A DNA stretch of 64,000 nucleotides, from contig JBAXND010000011.1 in the NCBI GenBank assembly GCA_037133915.1, positions 1 through 64,000 of the forward strand, given 5' to 3'. This DNA is from Bacteroidota bacterium. GTDB taxonomy: Bacteria > Bacteroidota > Bacteroidia > Bacteroidales > CAIWKO01. Shown one piece after another: positions 9,374 through 17,897 of this stretch. The notes under the pieces were generated by a model. It was not told the DNA's origin, did not search any database, and worked only from the letters and a program-made list of their open reading frames with translations. The stretch's first letter is position 1, and the number at the start of each line of letters is the position of its first letter. A program made the position numbers and the translations under genes.

Positions 9374-10606
9374 ATGAAAAACGAACATAAGCTATTTAAA
9401 GGAAAAACCCTTGCCATTCTCACCGGCGGTGGCGATACGCCTGCGCTGAACTCGAGCATTGAAAGCATTCGCAACAGAGCATCATTGCTGGGTTATAAAG
9501 TTTACGGGATACGTAAAGGCTGGAAAGGTCTGCTGGGTGATGGCGATATTATTGACTTAACACATCAGCCATATGATGGATTTTATGGTGGCACAGCGCT
9601 TCTTTCTAGTCGCACAAACCCATTCCCATCAAAGAAAAATCCGGAAAATCGCGTACCGCAGATATTGAGAAATATCGAAAGATATAAAATTGACGTCATT
9701 GTTTCCATTGGTGGCGATGACACCAACGGTGCGGCTAAAAGACTTTATGAAACAGAAGGTATTCCCGTAATCGGCTTTCCAAAAACAATCGATAACGACC
9801 TTCGTACCCGCACAAATCATAATTATCAGGGTAAAGATATTGAAGCTGTGCTATGTCCCGGATTCCCATCTGCAGCCAAAGGGATGATGGAATTTACCAA
9901 CCGTATCCGCACAACTGCCGAATCACATTCACGTATTATTGTGCTCGAAGTAATGGGGCGCGATGCCGGATGGCTTACCGGAAGCACTGTTTATGGTGGT
10001 GCCCAAATGGCACTAATACCTGAATGCCCTATTACCCAAGAGCGCAAAGATTTTTTCTTCGAAAAAGTGAAAGAAGCATATCTCAGCTCACCAAAAAAAT
10101 CACTCGTTATCGCCGTCTCAGAAGGCGTCCGCTGGTTTGATGAGGCAAAAGGAAAAGTGGATGTAGTGTATGCCAGCTCAGAAGTTGATGAATACGGACA
10201 CCCTCGTTTTGGTGGTATAAGTGGTGTTATTGCCAGTGAGATTTCGAACAAATTAAAGATAGAAGCCCGTGCTCAGATATCAGGTTATTATGCTCGTGCC
10301 GGCGAATGCAGAAGCTACGACCGTCGCCTCACACAAACACTGGCCGATAAAGTCGCAGATTTGCTTTTACGTGAAGAGTACGGACAAATGCCTGTTATGA
10401 CTAAAATGGTGAAACATCAGGAACTCGAAGAGTACAACACTTGCTCAATTGATATGGGACAGGTAGGAAATATGCCATTGCCGGAAATCTATTACAATGC
10501 CAACGATTTTATGTTCACCAATCCTTATCACGATTTTCTTTCAAACATTATGGGAGAACCGCATTTTCTGGAATTTAATTCCAATTTTCCGGTTGTAATA
10601 CCTTAA
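9374..10606 (+). CDS. 6-phosphofructokinase, probably diphosphate-dependent
   Basis: 410 residues. Phosphorylates fructose 6-phosphate in glycolysis. Family motifs: GGGDTPALNSSI at the N-terminus, SIGGDDTNGA near residue 115, PKTIDND near 136 and VMGRDAGWLTG near 195. ATP-dependent enzymes usually have GGDGS and PGTIDND; an Asp in GGDD and Lys in PKTIDND are the classical marks of the diphosphate-using enzymes (EC 2.7.1.90), so I favour PPi as donor and a reversible reaction. Length also exceeds the ~320 residues of bacterial ATP-PFK. A strong terminator follows directly. Confidence 0.92.
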   Translation: MKNEHKLFKGKTLAILTGGGDTPALNSSIESIRNRASLLGYKVYGIRKGWKGLLGDGDIIDLTHQPYDGFYGGTALLSSRTNPFPSKKNPENRVPQILRNIERYKIDVIVSIGGDDTNGAAKRLYETEGIPVIGFPKTIDNDLRTRTNHNYQGKDIEAVLCPGFPSAAKGMMEFTNRIRTTAESHSRIIVLEVMGRDAGWLTGSTVYGGAQMALIPECPITQERKDFFFEKVKEAYLSSPKKSLVIAVSEGVRWFDEAKGKVDVVYASSEVDEYGHPRFGGISGVIASEISNKLKIEARAQISGYYARAGECRSYDRRLTQTLADKVADLLLREEYGQMPVMTKMVKHQELEEYNTCSIDMGQVGNMPLPEIYYNANDFMFTNPYHDFLSNIMGEPHFLEFNSNFPVVIP

Positions 10607-10624
10607 CAACTCTTTATTGTTTTG

Positions 10625-10666
10625 AAAAGTTCAGAATGTGCGGCAGTGATTCTGAACTTTTCTATT
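10625..10666 (+). terminator. Rho-independent terminator after phosphofructokinase
   Basis: Perfect 13-bp inverted repeat (AAAAGTTCAGAAT / ATTCTGAACTTTT), 11-nt loop, then TCTATTTT. Confidence 0.85.
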
Positions 10667-10673
10667 TTCACAC

Positions 10674-12191
10674 ATGATAATATCCAAAAAGATGAAAAAA
10701 GCAATACTGCAATTCGTGATTATCGGAATCCTGATTTCATCCTTTTCAGGAATACTTCATGCACAGCCTGCAATTAAAGGGGCAGAATATATAACTCAGA
10801 CGCAGTTAACGGAAACCGTCAAATTTCTATGCCAGCCCGGACTTGATGGCAGACAAGCGGCAAGCGATGGATACAAAAAAGCAGTTGACTATATGTCCGC
10901 TGAATTCAAGAAACTTGGATTAACACCCCTTGGAAATAATGGATACCTGCAGGAAGTGCCTGTTGAATATACCGAAATTACCGGCACTCCAGTTCTGGAA
11001 ATTCTATCAGGAAGCAGGATGATAAATAGTTTTGTCCACGGAACGGAATTCACATGCCGCGCCAATACAGGCTCCGGCGATGTAAGTGCCGAGGTTGTGT
11101 TTTGCGGTTACGGCATTTCAGAACCATCGCTGGGATACGACGATTATTCACCAATAGATGTTAAGGGAAAGATTGTGATGGTTTTCAAACAAAACCCTTC
11201 ATGGAAAATTGAGGGATTGGATTACAGCGACGTTCTTACCCGTTATAAAACTAAGAAAGCCATTGAACATGGAGCACTTGCTGTTTTATTTGTTGCCGTC
11301 CCAAACGTAAAAGACCCGCAAAAGCCCATTGGCAGCCTGATGGACGGAAAAGGAATTTACGAAATAAATATTCCCCAATTGCAGATTGACATACCCACTG
11401 CCAATGAATTTCTTGCAGGAACAGCCTTCAGCTTATCACAACTTGAACAACGCATTGATTCACTAAAACAGCCGTTCGGACTGCCTCTTAAAATATCCGC
11501 ACATGTAAACGTCGAATCGAAATATTATCCGCAGAGAACGTCATGGAATGTGGTTGGTATGCTCAAAGGAAGCTCATCAGTACAAAGCAGCGAATATCTG
11601 GTATTGGGCGCACACCTTGACCATGTGGGCAGGCAGGGCAACAATCTTTATTATCCCGGTGCGAATGATAATGCATCGGGATCGGCAGCCGTGCTGCAAC
11701 TGGCACGCGCTTTCGTGAATGGAAATGTACGCCCGGCCCGCTCCATTATTTTTGTGCTTTTTACCAGCGAAGAGCAAGGTTTGAATGGTTCAGAATTTTT
11801 TGCAAAAAACCTTCCGGTTCCATTGGAAAAAATTGTTGCTATGTTCAACCTCGATTGTATTGGATCGGGCGACAGTATTCAGGTAGGAAGCGGAAAATCA
11901 TCACCCGTACTTTGGGATATCGCACACAAAAATGATTCTTTATACACAAAAAAAATGGTTGCACAAACATGGTCCGGCGGTGGAGCTGATGCAACGCCAT
12001 TTTTTAACATCGGTATTCCGACCTTATATTTCGTTTCAAAATACAGTTACACACATCTTCATCTGCCTACTGATACTCCCGAAACTCTTAATGCCGAACT
12101 TTTCGAGAAGATAGTAACGCTTGCATTTATCACGGCCAGCGAAGTTCTGAAAGGTGGGTATCTCAGAGAGATACTTATCACAGCACCCTAA
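10674..12191 (+). CDS. Exported M28 family zinc metallopeptidase
   Basis: 505 residues (499 if the second Met at 10692 is used, which gives the better signal peptide, MKKAILQ...ILHAQ). The middle, ~110-260, looks like a PA-type insert (VVFCGYGISEPSLGYDDY, DVKGKIVMVF). The M28 catalytic domain occupies ~300-490 with all expected two-zinc ligands: His in LGAHLDHVG, Asp in GANDNASG, the Glu pair in TSEEQGL, Asp in NLDCIG and His in YTHLHLPTDTPE. Likely a periplasmic aminopeptidase trimming peptides made by the secreted endopeptidases. No T9SS domain. A hairpin follows the stop. Confidence 0.9.
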   Translation: MIISKKMKKAILQFVIIGILISSFSGILHAQPAIKGAEYITQTQLTETVKFLCQPGLDGRQAASDGYKKAVDYMSAEFKKLGLTPLGNNGYLQEVPVEYTEITGTPVLEILSGSRMINSFVHGTEFTCRANTGSGDVSAEVVFCGYGISEPSLGYDDYSPIDVKGKIVMVFKQNPSWKIEGLDYSDVLTRYKTKKAIEHGALAVLFVAVPNVKDPQKPIGSLMDGKGIYEINIPQLQIDIPTANEFLAGTAFSLSQLEQRIDSLKQPFGLPLKISAHVNVESKYYPQRTSWNVVGMLKGSSSVQSSEYLVLGAHLDHVGRQGNNLYYPGANDNASGSAAVLQLARAFVNGNVRPARSIIFVLFTSEEQGLNGSEFFAKNLPVPLEKIVAMFNLDCIGSGDSIQVGSGKSSPVLWDIAHKNDSLYTKKMVAQTWSGGGADATPFFNIGIPTLYFVSKYSYTHLHLPTDTPETLNAELFEKIVTLAFITASEVLKGGYLREILITAP

Positions 12192-12204
12192 CAGGGTCGA
12201 AAAT

Positions 12205-12245
12205 GAAAAAGGTTCCTCAACGCTGAAGAACCTTTTCAAAAAAAA
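12205..12245. terminator. Terminator between convergent genes
   Basis: AAAAGGTTC / GAACCTTTT stem, 12-nt loop, followed on the plus strand by CAAAAAA and on the minus strand by a T-rich tract. Serves the M28 gene or the acetate transporter gene, or both. Confidence 0.65.
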
Positions 12246-12254
12246 CAATGAACC

Positions 12255-12821
12255 TTATGCCGTCTTAGGTTTCAGCCAGGGTTTGCCAACCTTTAAAAGC
12301 GTCTTTCCTGATAAATCATTCAGAATAATGGAAGCCATCAGATACCATGCCGAGAAGGCGCAGAATATAAGTTCATATCCGGCCACTACATTCATAGTTG
12401 GGTTTCCGAAATGCCCGATATCAAGTAAAATAAAACCTAACAGCAGCGAGGTAAACACAATCGCCATGGCAGAATGAATGTATAACGAGCCTACCCAGAA
12501 AATAGCTGTGAGCAGCGTCCAGGCAACCAGATAATAGCCAACATCCGTACCGCTCGATTTATAGATATCATAATAGTTCAGCAGCCAGATAATGCCCAAT
12601 CCAATCCAGAATGATCCATAGGCTGTGAATGCGGCAGAGCCAAAATTGTTTCCGGATTTCTGCTCCATAAAGCCGGCAATCATCTGTGCCAGGCCTCCAA
12701 ATATCAATCCCATTGCCAGCACAGGACCGAGGCCACAAATGCCGATATTATGAAATTGCAACAATAGCGTGGTCATACCAAATCCGCCTAATCCGATCAC
12801 TGCCGGGTTTCCTGTTTTCAT
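12255..12821 (-). CDS. satP: Acetate/succinate transporter, GPR1/FUN34/YaaH (SatP) family
   Basis: 188 residues with six hydrophobic segments. The N-terminal family signature NPAVIGLGGFGMTT (a variant of NPAPLGL) starts at residue 4, and a GFMEQKSGNNFGSAAFTAYGSFW stretch (shown in pieces: GFMEQKSGN, AFTAYGSFW) is typical of SatP. Such proteins carry acetate and succinate with protons or as channels in the inner membrane. The start at 12821 puts the signature at its usual place; the frame extends to 12887 but a -7 box at 12860-12867 lies within that extension. No acetate kinase or acetyl-CoA synthetase gene is adjacent. Confidence 0.9.
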   Translation of the reverse strand: MKTGNPAVIGLGGFGMTTLLLQFHNIGICGLGPVLAMGLIFGGLAQMIAGFMEQKSGNNFGSAAFTAYGSFWIGLGIIWLLNYYDIYKSSGTDVGYYLVAWTLLTAIFWVGSLYIHSAMAIVFTSLLLGFILLDIGHFGNPTMNVVAGYELIFCAFSAWYLMASIILNDLSGKTLLKVGKPWLKPKTA

Positions 12822-12859
12822 GAAATTAAGTTTAATTTTATAATTGTTATGAATAACGG

Positions 12860-12867
12860 CAAAAATA
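12860..12867 (-). promoter_or_regulatory. -7 box TATTTTTG for satP
   Basis: Exact TAnnTTTG match on the minus strand, predicted leader about 33 nt. Confidence 0.55.
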
Positions 12868-12954
12868 TAAAATATTCGGCACGGCAATGTCAGGAAGCAA
12901 ATCAGTTTTCAAGAAAATTATGTTAATAATGCAGATGCCGAAAAAAATTCCGGA

Positions 12955-12986
12955 TAAAAAAAAAGGCTGTCGAAACCGACAGCCTG
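12955..12986 (-). terminator. Rho-independent terminator
   Basis: Perfect 9-bp AGGCTGTCG / CGACAGCCT stem with a 4-nt loop and a run of nine T on the minus strand, just downstream of the lipoprotein gene. Confidence 0.88.
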
Positions 12987-13005
12987 ACAAAGCTTTCCAG
13001 AAAAT

Positions 13006-13743
13006 TTACGGTAACGCATTCAGTGTAGCACGATCCTGCGCTGTAAGGCCGTTGCCATTCGTGACATTCCAAATGATGCCCTGAATCTCACCTTCATGAC
13101 CTACCGGTTCTTGTTTCGATTTCATTATGCTTACAATTTCAACAAGACCGGGATAATTAGTTACCGGACCAAAGTTATATACGATACCGTAGTTGCTTGG
13201 GGTACCATGCGAATTCAAACAGTATGTTTTCAATTGAAACGAAGCTTCAGCTCCGCCGGCAATGTCAATAATTTCATTTTTAAGGAGGAAACCGTGTTGC
13301 GGAATTGATGTTGTATCGCCCACTCCCGTGGTATCGTCACAGAAAATCAGTCCTGCAGGAAGTGTGAAATGAGCGGGACTGGCGCCATTGTTTTTAAATG
13401 TCACAAAAAGATTCACATAAGTGCCGGTTCCAACTGGCAGGTAAGTGTCTTTTTCATCAAACATCATATAAGGTGCGCCACCAGGCTTGCCTTTGACAAG
13501 TGTGCCATTGCCTTTTTGCATGCCGCCCCGGATCTGACCTACAATAGAAATGTTTTCGGGAAGAATAATAAACGTACCCGAGGGAACGCCGCTATATTCG
13601 CCCAAACCGGCATGAGTATAACCCGGAGTAACCGGATTAATGGTTTCGTCAATCGCTGTTGGTGCTTTTTCTTTCTTACAGGCACTGACAATCATCAGAC
13701 CGGCAAGAACCATGACCATATAAACAGGAACTCTTGCTTTCAT
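13006..13743 (-). CDS. Lipoprotein of unknown function, paralogue of the 16317-17048 gene
   Basis: 245 residues. Lipoprotein signal peptide with lipobox ending SACKK, so lipidation at about Cys22 is expected. The mature part is a single domain of ~220 residues that I do not recognise. It shares with its paralogue the motifs GVPSGTF, FTLPAGL.F.DDT, IPQHGFLLKN, FGPVTNYPGLVE, SIMK.KQ.PVG and a C-terminal TAQDRATLNALP-like end. The alternating polar/hydrophobic pattern suggests a beta sandwich. Own promoter and terminator; monocistronic. Confidence 0.8.
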   Translation of the reverse strand: MKARVPVYMVMVLAGLMIVSACKKEKAPTAIDETINPVTPGYTHAGLGEYSGVPSGTFIILPENISIVGQIRGGMQKGNGTLVKGKPGGAPYMMFDEKDTYLPVGTGTYVNLFVTFKNNGASPAHFTLPAGLIFCDDTTGVGDTTSIPQHGFLLKNEIIDIAGGAEASFQLKTYCLNSHGTPSNYGIVYNFGPVTNYPGLVEIVSIMKSKQEPVGHEGEIQGIIWNVTNGNGLTAQDRATLNALP

Positions 13744-13783
13744 AAGCGTTATATTAATTTGTTTTGGTTCACCTGATTAACTA

Positions 13784-13791
13784 CAAATATA
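13784..13791 (-). promoter_or_regulatory. -7 box TATATTTG
   Basis: Exact TAnnTTTG match on the minus strand, ~40 nt before the lipoprotein ATG at 13743. Confidence 0.6.
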
Positions 13792-13853
13792 GTCAAATTT
13801 TCAGAACTATACAAGTTTATTGATAATTATTTGTTTTCGTAAGAAGAAAAAAA

Positions 13854-14516
13854 TCAGCGGGGCAGTAATGTCATTTCCATAGTGGTAGACACGACAACAC
13901 TGTTAATTGTTTCTTCAGTATTTGTCTTAAAAATGATTTCCTTATTCTTTAACTCATATATCTCAACAACACCGGAGGCACTGTTTCCCATGTAATGCGT
14001 GCTTGATGATGACCCTGCGTCGGGGTTATAAACATAAGATACGGGCTGCATTCCCAGAAGTTCTTTATTCTTAAAACCGGAATCCTTATTCGCAGAAAGA
14101 AAATACCACCGTCCCTTTTCTTCCGCAGTCCATGCCATAGAAGTACTGTCATCCTTATAATTTTCGAGGATATCATAGGTACCGTCTTTCACATAGGTGA
14201 ATTCGGTGCTTCCTGTCCATGTGTGTTTAGATTCCATTTTAAAAGTAGTATCATGCGGAGCCGGAACAAGAACCATCATAGTGGTATCAACCTGGGTTGT
14301 ATATGTTTTTTTATCGCCGTTTATATCTGTTATCCAGGCCTTATTCCCCGATTTTACCGTCTGTGTATAATTAGAAATTTTCCATTCACCGCACAGTCTG
14401 GCCGACCGACTGTAAATTGAGAAGAATGGATCTCCATCTCCTTTTTTACAGGAAGTCAGAATACTACTTGCTGCTGCAAAAAAGCAAAAAATGAGGACAA
14501 TTCGAAGTCTGAACAT
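13854..14516 (-). CDS. Lipocalin-like lipoprotein
   Basis: 220 residues with a lipobox ILTSCKKG (Cys about residue 23). After it comes LCGEWKISNYTQ, an opening common in lipocalin-like lipoproteins of Bacteroidota, then alternating strands with many Thr and aromatic residues (GTYDILENY, GRWYFLSANKDSGF). I infer a small barrel displayed on the periplasmic or outer surface. Ligand unknown. A -7 box lies ~23 nt upstream of the ATG. Confidence 0.7.
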   Translation of the reverse strand: MFRLRIVLIFCFFAAASSILTSCKKGDGDPFFSIYSRSARLCGEWKISNYTQTVKSGNKAWITDINGDKKTYTTQVDTTMMVLVPAPHDTTFKMESKHTWTGSTEFTYVKDGTYDILENYKDDSTSMAWTAEEKGRWYFLSANKDSGFKNKELLGMQPVSYVYNPDAGSSSSTHYMGNSASGVVEIYELKNKEIIFKTNTEETINSVVVSTTMEMTLLPR

Positions 14517-14538
14517 AATCGAAAGGATTTTATGTGAA

Positions 14539-14546
14539 CAAACCTA
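14539..14546 (-). promoter_or_regulatory. -7 box TAGGTTTG
   Basis: Exact TAnnTTTG match on the minus strand, short leader (~17 nt) to the ATG at 14516. Confidence 0.55.
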
Positions 14547-14773
14547 CGTTAAATACACCGATTTTGCAAGAATAATTCCGGGTTTAATAAACGTGTTACT
14601 ATCTAAAAATAGAAATTGGTTACCGTGAAATTCCAGGTCGCAGAGTTTTCTTTGTTGCATAAATTACTAATATAACAAGCATAGAAAAAAAGTATTATTG
14701 ATGAACCGAGGGTGTGCTTCCGAAATTAATTGACACTTCTCATATTTTATTGCGCCAATCAATACTACCATTC

Positions 14774-16210
14774 CTATTTCACAATAAACGTTCCTCTTGC
14801 AATCACTTTGTCTTTCTCTGATACAATATAAATATACATACCATTGCCTAGCTTATCACTGTTTACGATGAGTTTTCTTTGATTCCCGAATTTTGAAAAT
14901 AAAATTTCCCCGCCTAACATATTATAGATTTTTAGCACGGCTTGTTCAATATTTTCAGCACCCAAAATTTCAATTGTAGCTTGCCCTTCAAATGGATTCG
15001 GATAAACTTTTACAAGATTGGTTTCAGAATTTGAAGATATTCCTGTCAGGTTGCAATGACTGCCCTCATTTCCGGTGGGATTGCGAAAATATTTTATCCG
15101 ACCGGAGTCGGGAAGTATTATATGTACTGCGCAACTTGTATAGGCAACAAAAGGAGTAATTTGGCTATTACCCAAATTATAAGGAAGACTCCAGCTGATT
15201 CCGCCATTGGCTGAATGTAAGTATTGTCCTCCAACGCCCGATTTTACATACGTCAAATGCAGGTCAGCACCATCTCTTGTCAGGAAAGGGTAATAATATG
15301 TATTGGCAGGGTCGTTCGTAAGATTTACGGCCGGGCCCCAGCTTACACCTGAATCGGCAGACTGCACAAGATAAATCTGATAATGTCCCGAAGCCGCACC
15401 GGCACAGGGAACATCAACATTTGCGCCGTCTACACTTACCATGGTACCGTAATCAAAAGGCGGCACTATGGCCACATCAGGTCCCCAGCTTACACCGTAA
15501 TCAGAAGACTCTTTGTAATATATTTGCATCTGCCCGGTTCTGTTATCATTCCACGACATGTGAATCTTGTTACCCCGGGCACTAATCGCTTCATCTTCCG
15601 ACCTACCTGTGGCATAGGTGAGTTGTTGGTGTGTACTCCATGTAATACCATTATCTGTGGATTTAAGAAAAAATATTTCTGTATTATAAGGAGTTTGAGA
15701 AGTTACAATATCATTTACAACATAAACAATATTTCCCGAAACAGCAACAGCAGGCCAATCGGCCACGGATGTATCAAGAGCAATAGCAGCTCCCCACGTA
15801 TTTCCGCCGTCAGGTGAATGCCTGTACCATGAAGTCCGGTGCTGGGTTATTGTGTCTATTACACGCCATACAACATGAATGTTCTTACCATTGACAGCTA
15901 TTGCAGGATTATATGCGTTGCCTGTTAAGGATGTTATTGAAACAGGCGCACTCCACGTCAGACCGGTGTCAACTGAACGCGTATAGTAGATTGCTCCGGT
16001 TTTTGAATTGAACCTGTCAGCCCATATTACATGCAGCGTATCGTTACTTACTCCGATACAGGAGCCCATACTCTCATTTAATATGGCTGAAACCGCTCCG
16101 GGCGAAAGATTTATCGGCACACTCCATTGGGCGAAGGTCAATGAAGAACATCCAATAATCGCGGCTGCGACCAAAAATGTTTTTACAATAAAATGAAACA
16201 GTACTTTCAT
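14774..16210 (-). CDS. Secreted BNR/Asp-box beta-propeller protein with T9SS sorting domain
   Basis: 478 residues. Signal peptide ending SLTFAQ. Six Asp-box-like motifs at regular spacing (SVDTGLTWS, SPDGGNTWG, STDNGITWS, SSDYGVSWG, SADSGVSWG, SANGGISWS) indicate a sialidase-type beta propeller. I see no FRIP motif and no clear arginine triad, so sialidase activity is not supported; a binding propeller is more likely. A Cys-rich short linker (ACAVHII...GSHCNL) leads to a type A T9SS sorting domain (VKVYPNPFEGQATIEI). Between two paralogous lipoprotein genes on the same strand. No clear promoter seen. Confidence 0.82.
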   Translation of the reverse strand: MKVLFHFIVKTFLVAAAIIGCSSLTFAQWSVPINLSPGAVSAILNESMGSCIGVSNDTLHVIWADRFNSKTGAIYYTRSVDTGLTWSAPVSITSLTGNAYNPAIAVNGKNIHVVWRVIDTITQHRTSWYRHSPDGGNTWGAAIALDTSVADWPAVAVSGNIVYVVNDIVTSQTPYNTEIFFLKSTDNGITWSTHQQLTYATGRSEDEAISARGNKIHMSWNDNRTGQMQIYYKESSDYGVSWGPDVAIVPPFDYGTMVSVDGANVDVPCAGAASGHYQIYLVQSADSGVSWGPAVNLTNDPANTYYYPFLTRDGADLHLTYVKSGVGGQYLHSANGGISWSLPYNLGNSQITPFVAYTSCAVHIILPDSGRIKYFRNPTGNEGSHCNLTGISSNSETNLVKVYPNPFEGQATIEILGAENIEQAVLKIYNMLGGEILFSKFGNQRKLIVNSDKLGNGMYIYIVSEKDKVIARGTFIVK

Positions 16211-16261
16211 TATTCTATTTACATTTTGATAGAACCATCAAATAAACTGATTACTGCGTTA

Positions 16262-16292
16262 TAAAAAACGGCCACCGTTTCGGGCAGCCGTT
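16262..16292 (-). terminator. Rho-independent terminator
   Basis: On the minus strand CGGCTGCC-CGAAAC-GGTGGCCG (two G-T wobbles) followed by six T; it ends the 16317-17048 lipoprotein gene. Confidence 0.75.
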
Positions 16293-16316
16293 ATAAAATA
16301 ATTTCTTAACAATGAT

Positions 16317-17048
16317 TTATGGCAATGAATTTAAAAATGCCCGGTCATCCGTTGTAAGTCCTGATTCGTTGGTAATATCCCAAACACAGGTCTGCATGCG
16401 CCATTCCTGCCCAACAGGATGCTGCTTATCCTTCATGATGCTTGTCAACTCAACCAATCCCGGATAATTGCTAACCGGACCAAATTGATAATTCAGACCA
16501 AAAGGTGAGCTGAAGTGATGATTTGAGCAATAGGTCAGCACCTGAACTTTTACAGTTTCTCCTGCTCCAAGATTTACCTGTACATTCTTCAGCATAAAAC
16601 AATGCTGCGGAATTCTAGTGGTATCATCCGTACTGATAGTATCATCAATAAAGAGAAGACCGGCAGGGAGTGTAAAAGAAGTAGGTGAATTCAAACTGTT
16701 TTTAAACGCAATGTTGATACCTATGATACCGGCGCCAAGTGGTGCGTATTCACCTTTATCAGAAGCGATATAGTTATTGGTGGCATACGGTTTGAAAGGT
16801 ACTGACCCTGATTTTCCACCGGGAGCTGCAGCCACAATATTCCCTACAACACTGATGTATGAAGGAAGGCTGATGAAAGTCCCACTGGGAACACCATTCG
16901 AATCGCCCAGACCAACATGTGAATAAGCCGGAGAAACAGGTGTGGGTGTTCCTGTACTCGCAGGAGTTGTGCTTTCCTTTTTGCAGGCGGTAAAGACAAC
17001 TGTTATCGCTACCAAAAGCCCGAAAATTCTAAGATAATTTTTCATCAT
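16317..17048 (-). CDS. Lipoprotein of unknown function, paralogue of the 13006-13743 gene
   Basis: 243 residues; lipobox VFTACKKE. It aligns over its whole length with the lipoprotein 3 kb downstream: GVPSGTFISLP, FTLPAGLLFIDDT, TRIPQHCFMLKN, FGPVSNYPGLVELTSIMKDK and DDRAFLNSLP are shared with few changes. The linker after the Cys is Thr/Pro-rich here. Function unknown; likely surface or periplasmic. The two copies are separated by two unrelated genes, which implies an old duplication rather than a recent tandem one. Confidence 0.8.
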   Translation of the reverse strand: MMKNYLRIFGLLVAITVVFTACKKESTTPASTGTPTPVSPAYSHVGLGDSNGVPSGTFISLPSYISVVGNIVAAAPGGKSGSVPFKPYATNNYIASDKGEYAPLGAGIIGINIAFKNSLNSPTSFTLPAGLLFIDDTISTDDTTRIPQHCFMLKNVQVNLGAGETVKVQVLTYCSNHHFSSPFGLNYQFGPVSNYPGLVELTSIMKDKQHPVGQEWRMQTCVWDITNESGLTTDDRAFLNSLP

Positions 17049-17255
17049 TTTCCAGAATTAAATTTATAAGTGGGTTGATTCTTTTTCCTAATAATGGGCT
17101 AAAGATACTAAAAAAAGTTCCGGATGCAAATCTTTTAACATATTTCTAATACATTAGCAACTTGGAGGATAGCATAAATTGATGCTGTCGATTGGCTTCT
17201 CAGAAATCCGGTTATTCCGCCACGCTGCCAGAAGCCGCCAACAGGATATATGCTT

Positions 17256-17837
17256 TCATTGCTGTTTACCCGATAATACCGATAAACAAAAATTACTGAT
17301 AATACGTTTCCCACAGGCAGTTATAATGGATTCCGGATGAAACTGCAAACCGGCAATATCGTATTCTTTGTGCCGAATACCCATTATTTCATGATTATTG
17401 CTTGTCGCTATTACCGAAAAACACAGCGGTAAATTGTCAGCGTCCACCAACCATGAATGGTAGCGGCCTGCTTCAAAATAATCCGGCACTCCGTCAAACA
17501 GCACATCGCCGGATTCACATTTGATTTCGGTAGCAATACCATGTGCCGGAAGTTCCATACGCTTTAGCCGGGCACCGAAAAAACCGGCAATAGCCTGATG
17601 CCCCAGACAAATTCCCAACATTTTTTTCGTCTTATGATAATGCGATATAAATTTCATCAAATCCGGGGTTTCTTCAGGCAGTCCGGGACCCGGAGAAATA
17701 ATAGCGGCATCAAAAAATGTGGAGTAATCAAATTCGGATGTTTTGCTTACTATAATATCATGGCATCCGCACTGTTCAACCAACTGAACAAGATTATATG
17801 TAAAAGAATCGTGATTATCCAGAATAAGAAGCGTCAT
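17256..17837 (-). CDS. pabA: Aminodeoxychorismate/anthranilate synthase, glutamine amidotransferase subunit
   Basis: 193 residues, a class I glutamine amidotransferase supplying ammonia to PabB. Seen: LLILDNHDSFTYN at the N-terminus, the oxyanion motif SPGPGLPEE, nucleophile Cys in LGICLGHQAI, and the His-Glu pair in LQFHPES. The start at 17837 puts the canonical N-terminus first; the frame runs to 17918 but that would overlap the divergent pabB start. It is divergent from pabB with ~60 bp between starts. The same fold serves TrpG; the pabB-pabC partner supports PabA. Confidence 0.92.
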   Translation of the reverse strand: MTLLILDNHDSFTYNLVQLVEQCGCHDIIVSKTSEFDYSTFFDAAIISPGPGLPEETPDLMKFISHYHKTKKMLGICLGHQAIAGFFGARLKRMELPAHGIATEIKCESGDVLFDGVPDYFEAGRYHSWLVDADNLPLCFSVIATSNNHEIMGIRHKEYDIAGLQFHPESIITACGKRIISNFCLSVLSGKQQ

Positions 17838-17868
17838 AAAAATATTTATCAAACAGCCGATTAAATCA

Positions 17869-17876
17869 TAATTTTG
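17869..17876 (+). promoter_or_regulatory. -7 box TAATTTTG for pabB
   Basis: Exact TAnnTTTG match 21 nt before the GTG at 17898. A one-mismatch minus-strand box (TAAGGTTG, 17877-17884) overlaps it and could serve pabA. Confidence 0.55.
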
Positions 17877-17897
17877 CAACCTTAACAGATTATTCCG

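Noticed and set aside
14774..16210. Sialidase activity of the BNR-repeat protein
   Set aside because: Asp boxes are present, but no FRIP motif or arginine triad could be seen, and such boxes occur in many non-sialidase propellers.
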